Positions 62,803 through 64,000 of a stretch of DNA of 64,000 bases are shown one piece after another. Location of the stretch: positions 62,001 to 126,000 of the forward strand of contig JAEUBA010000069.1 of assembly GCA_018257865.1 (NCBI GenBank), in the 5' to 3' direction. The first letter of the stretch is position 1. Every line of letters starts with the position of its first letter. Under the pieces are notes generated by a model. It had not been told where the DNA came from and made no database searches. It worked only from the letters and a program-made list of their open reading frames with translations. The translations under genes were made by a program, and so were the position numbers. The DNA comes from Stereocaulon alpinum (taxonomy: Eukaryota > Ascomycota > Lecanoromycetes > Lecanorales > Stereocaulaceae).

Positions 62803-64000
62803 CTATAACAGACCACAGTCACGAAGGTTCTCTTGAATGATGATATCTGGATACAGTAATTAGCAAAAGCAGCGTAGAAGAAGTGCGTAGCAGCCATACC
62901 GTTAACAGCTGCCATGACGAATCGAATCTGTGTGGTATCGGTGGCGCAGGTAAAGTGGGTATAGATTTGCTTGGTCTCGTGTTGGTTCAATGATACAAAA
63001 CGGTTCAAGATATAGTCGCATGCGGCAGCGTAGTCAGGTCCACCTTCAGCCAAATTAGATTTTTGATGTTCTCGGCCATTTTCTCCAATCTGGTTCAGCT
63101 TGCCTTCGTAGTCTGGGAAGTAATTCTTCATAGGGGACACAGGGAGCTTCTCTTTGAATCGATCGATTTTGTTCAAGAACAGGATTATTGACGTCTTTAC
63201 AAACCATCGGGAATTGCAGATAGAGTCGAAGAGGGTGAGGGCTTCTTGCATTCGGTTGACGGTTTCGTCTTCGAAGAGGAGCTGGTCGTATTCGGAAATT
63301 GCGACAAGGAAGAGGATGGTGGTGACATTCTCAAAGCAGTGTATCCACTTCTTCCGCTCAGATCGCTGACCTCCGACGTCGAACATGCGGTATGTGAGCT
63401 CGCCGATGATGAAAGTAGTCTCAGTGATGCCAGTGGTCTTCACTCGAGATCGGAGCACATCTTGGTCATTAGGGAGGTAGTCTGGTTGTGCGATTCGACC
63501 GATGGAGTCGAAATAACTGAGTGTTTGGGTTAGCATCTGCATGAGGAGTGGTCTCGCCGACGGCTTTGTCCGTCATCCCTCGGACTCAAGGCGCACTTTT
63601 CCGGCTCTTGTCTCCGGAAATGCTGGCCATTGTAGGGGCTACTTACTATCTCGCTGAATCATTCAATTGATACTCCCTTGATCGCTTGAAGCATTCCTGG
63701 ACACCAGCGTCTTTCCACAACGCGTCAATGGCGCCTCCAACCTCCGGAGGTAGGCTTTCGCCCTCAATCTGTGCCGGTTGCATGAATATAGTCTGTACAT
63801 GGTATTCGGTTCGCTGGTCATCGAGAGGTAGCTCGAGTGATTCCATGGCTTCCAGTATGACGCGCATCGACTGGACGGTGTTGCTGTAGATAATCTCTTT
63901 GAACGATTCTCGCTCGTCGCGTGAGTAGCTGCCTTCATGGATGAGTTTCATCTGCTTCAGAATAGTCGATTTGCCCGACTCGCCAGCTCCTGTCAGGATA
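62803..64000 (-). CDS. gna-1: Heterotrimeric G-protein alpha subunit, group I (GNA-1/FadA type), 5' end beyond window
   Basis: Guanine-nucleotide switch coupling membrane receptors to growth, development and virulence pathways in fungi. Exons in the window: 64000-63647, 63516-63104, 63043-62900 and 62846-62803. At the window edge the P-loop GAGESGKSTILKQMK is visible; the first exon(s), including the N-myristoylation site, are missing. Then: the helical domain (SRDERESFKEIIYSNTVQSM), switch I RSRVKTTGITET with the GTPase Arg, switch II MFDVGGQRSERKKWIHCFEN, FLNKIDRFKEKLP (NKxD) and THFTCATDTTQIRFV (TCATDT). The C-terminus ENLRDCGLL has the Cys at -4 of group I subunits. A 130-nt intron follows NDSARY. 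A 60-nt GC-AG intron (63044-63103) must be removed to give DYEGGPDYAAACDY. Confidence 0.95.
63044..63103 (-). other. Stop-free 60-nt GC-AG intron in the G-alpha gene
   Basis: Minus strand: exon ends GACTACGAAG, intron starts GCAAGC and ends CTAATTTGGCTGAAG with a good branch site (CTAAT), next exon GTGGACCTGAC. Removing it restores the conserved DYEGG-x-DYAAACDY of G-alpha proteins. Retained, it would add 20 in-frame residues between the GTPase motifs NKxD and TCATDT. Confidence 0.8.

Overview
The window is nuclear DNA of a filamentous ascomycete (Pezizomycotina). Genes lie on both strands, each with its own promoter, and are split by short introns (mostly 48-100 nt, GT...AG with C/T-A-A/G-A-C-like branch sites). 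The gene content is characteristically fungal: an SSN3-type Mediator kinase, a copper-fist regulator, S. pombe-type Cdc14, fungal F-box/zinc-ribbon proteins, a DUF7730-like protein and a decayed NACHT-ankyrin (NLR) gene. I cannot place it to genus. No rRNA, tRNA, CRISPR array or intact transposon was recognised. Splice junctions were assigned by eye from frame continuity and family conservation, so exon ends are inferences, though most junctions restore well-known motifs exactly.

Layout. 0.2-9.3 kb (minus strand): DMT-family transporter, SSN3/CDK8 with an overlapping uORF, indoleamine 2,3-dioxygenase and NFS1 cysteine desulfurase. 10.1-17.1 kb (plus): RVS167-type BAR-SH3 protein, a small Ser/Gln-rich protein, DUG3-type glutamine amidotransferase, and a secreted RlpA/expansin-like protein. 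17-25 kb is an accessory, decaying stretch: an F-box/zinc-ribbon gene, a small secreted protein, then an F-box fragment, a three-frame FAD-oxidoreductase relic and an NLR pseudogene that still carries its P-loop. 25-34.5 kb: EFM7 and a glutathione peroxidase sharing a promoter, a DUF7730-like gene, GGPP synthase, and a CsbD-like stress protein sharing a promoter with KTI12. 34.6-38.7 kb is again accessory: a frameshifted F-box/zinc-ribbon gene, an intact one, and 2 kb with nothing recognisable. 38.7-53.6 kb: Cdc14 (SIN), SAM37/metaxin, a carbonyl-reductase-like SDR, a Mac1/Cuf1-like copper-fist factor, a large disordered protein, the HCS1 helicase and a C2H2 factor. 53.6-57.4 kb is a long intergenic stretch upstream of the C2H2 factor. 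57.4-64 kb: USE1 SNARE, a low-complexity Arg/Gly/Ser protein, an Smr-domain protein ending in a CaaX box, and the 3' part of a group I G-alpha gene that runs off the window.

The genes are mostly unlinked housekeeping functions: transcription control (SSN3, copper fist, C2H2), iron-sulfur and NAD/tryptophan metabolism (NFS1, IDO), redox and glutathione (GPX, DUG3), endocytosis and secretion (RVS167, USE1), mitochondrial import (SAM37), isoprenoids (BTS1), translation-factor and tRNA modification (EFM7, KTI12), septation (Cdc14) and signalling (G-alpha). I see no biosynthetic cluster and no clearly new multi-gene system. The most noteworthy points are regulatory or structural: two GC-AG introns, one of them a stop-free 60-nt intron inside the G-alpha gene; a uORF overlapping the SSN3 start; an in-frame presequence-like extension on the peroxidase; a farnesylation-type CaaX box on an Smr-domain protein; first exons of 6 and 8 nt, one carrying a catalytic cysteine; and clustered F-box, oxidoreductase and NLR relics.
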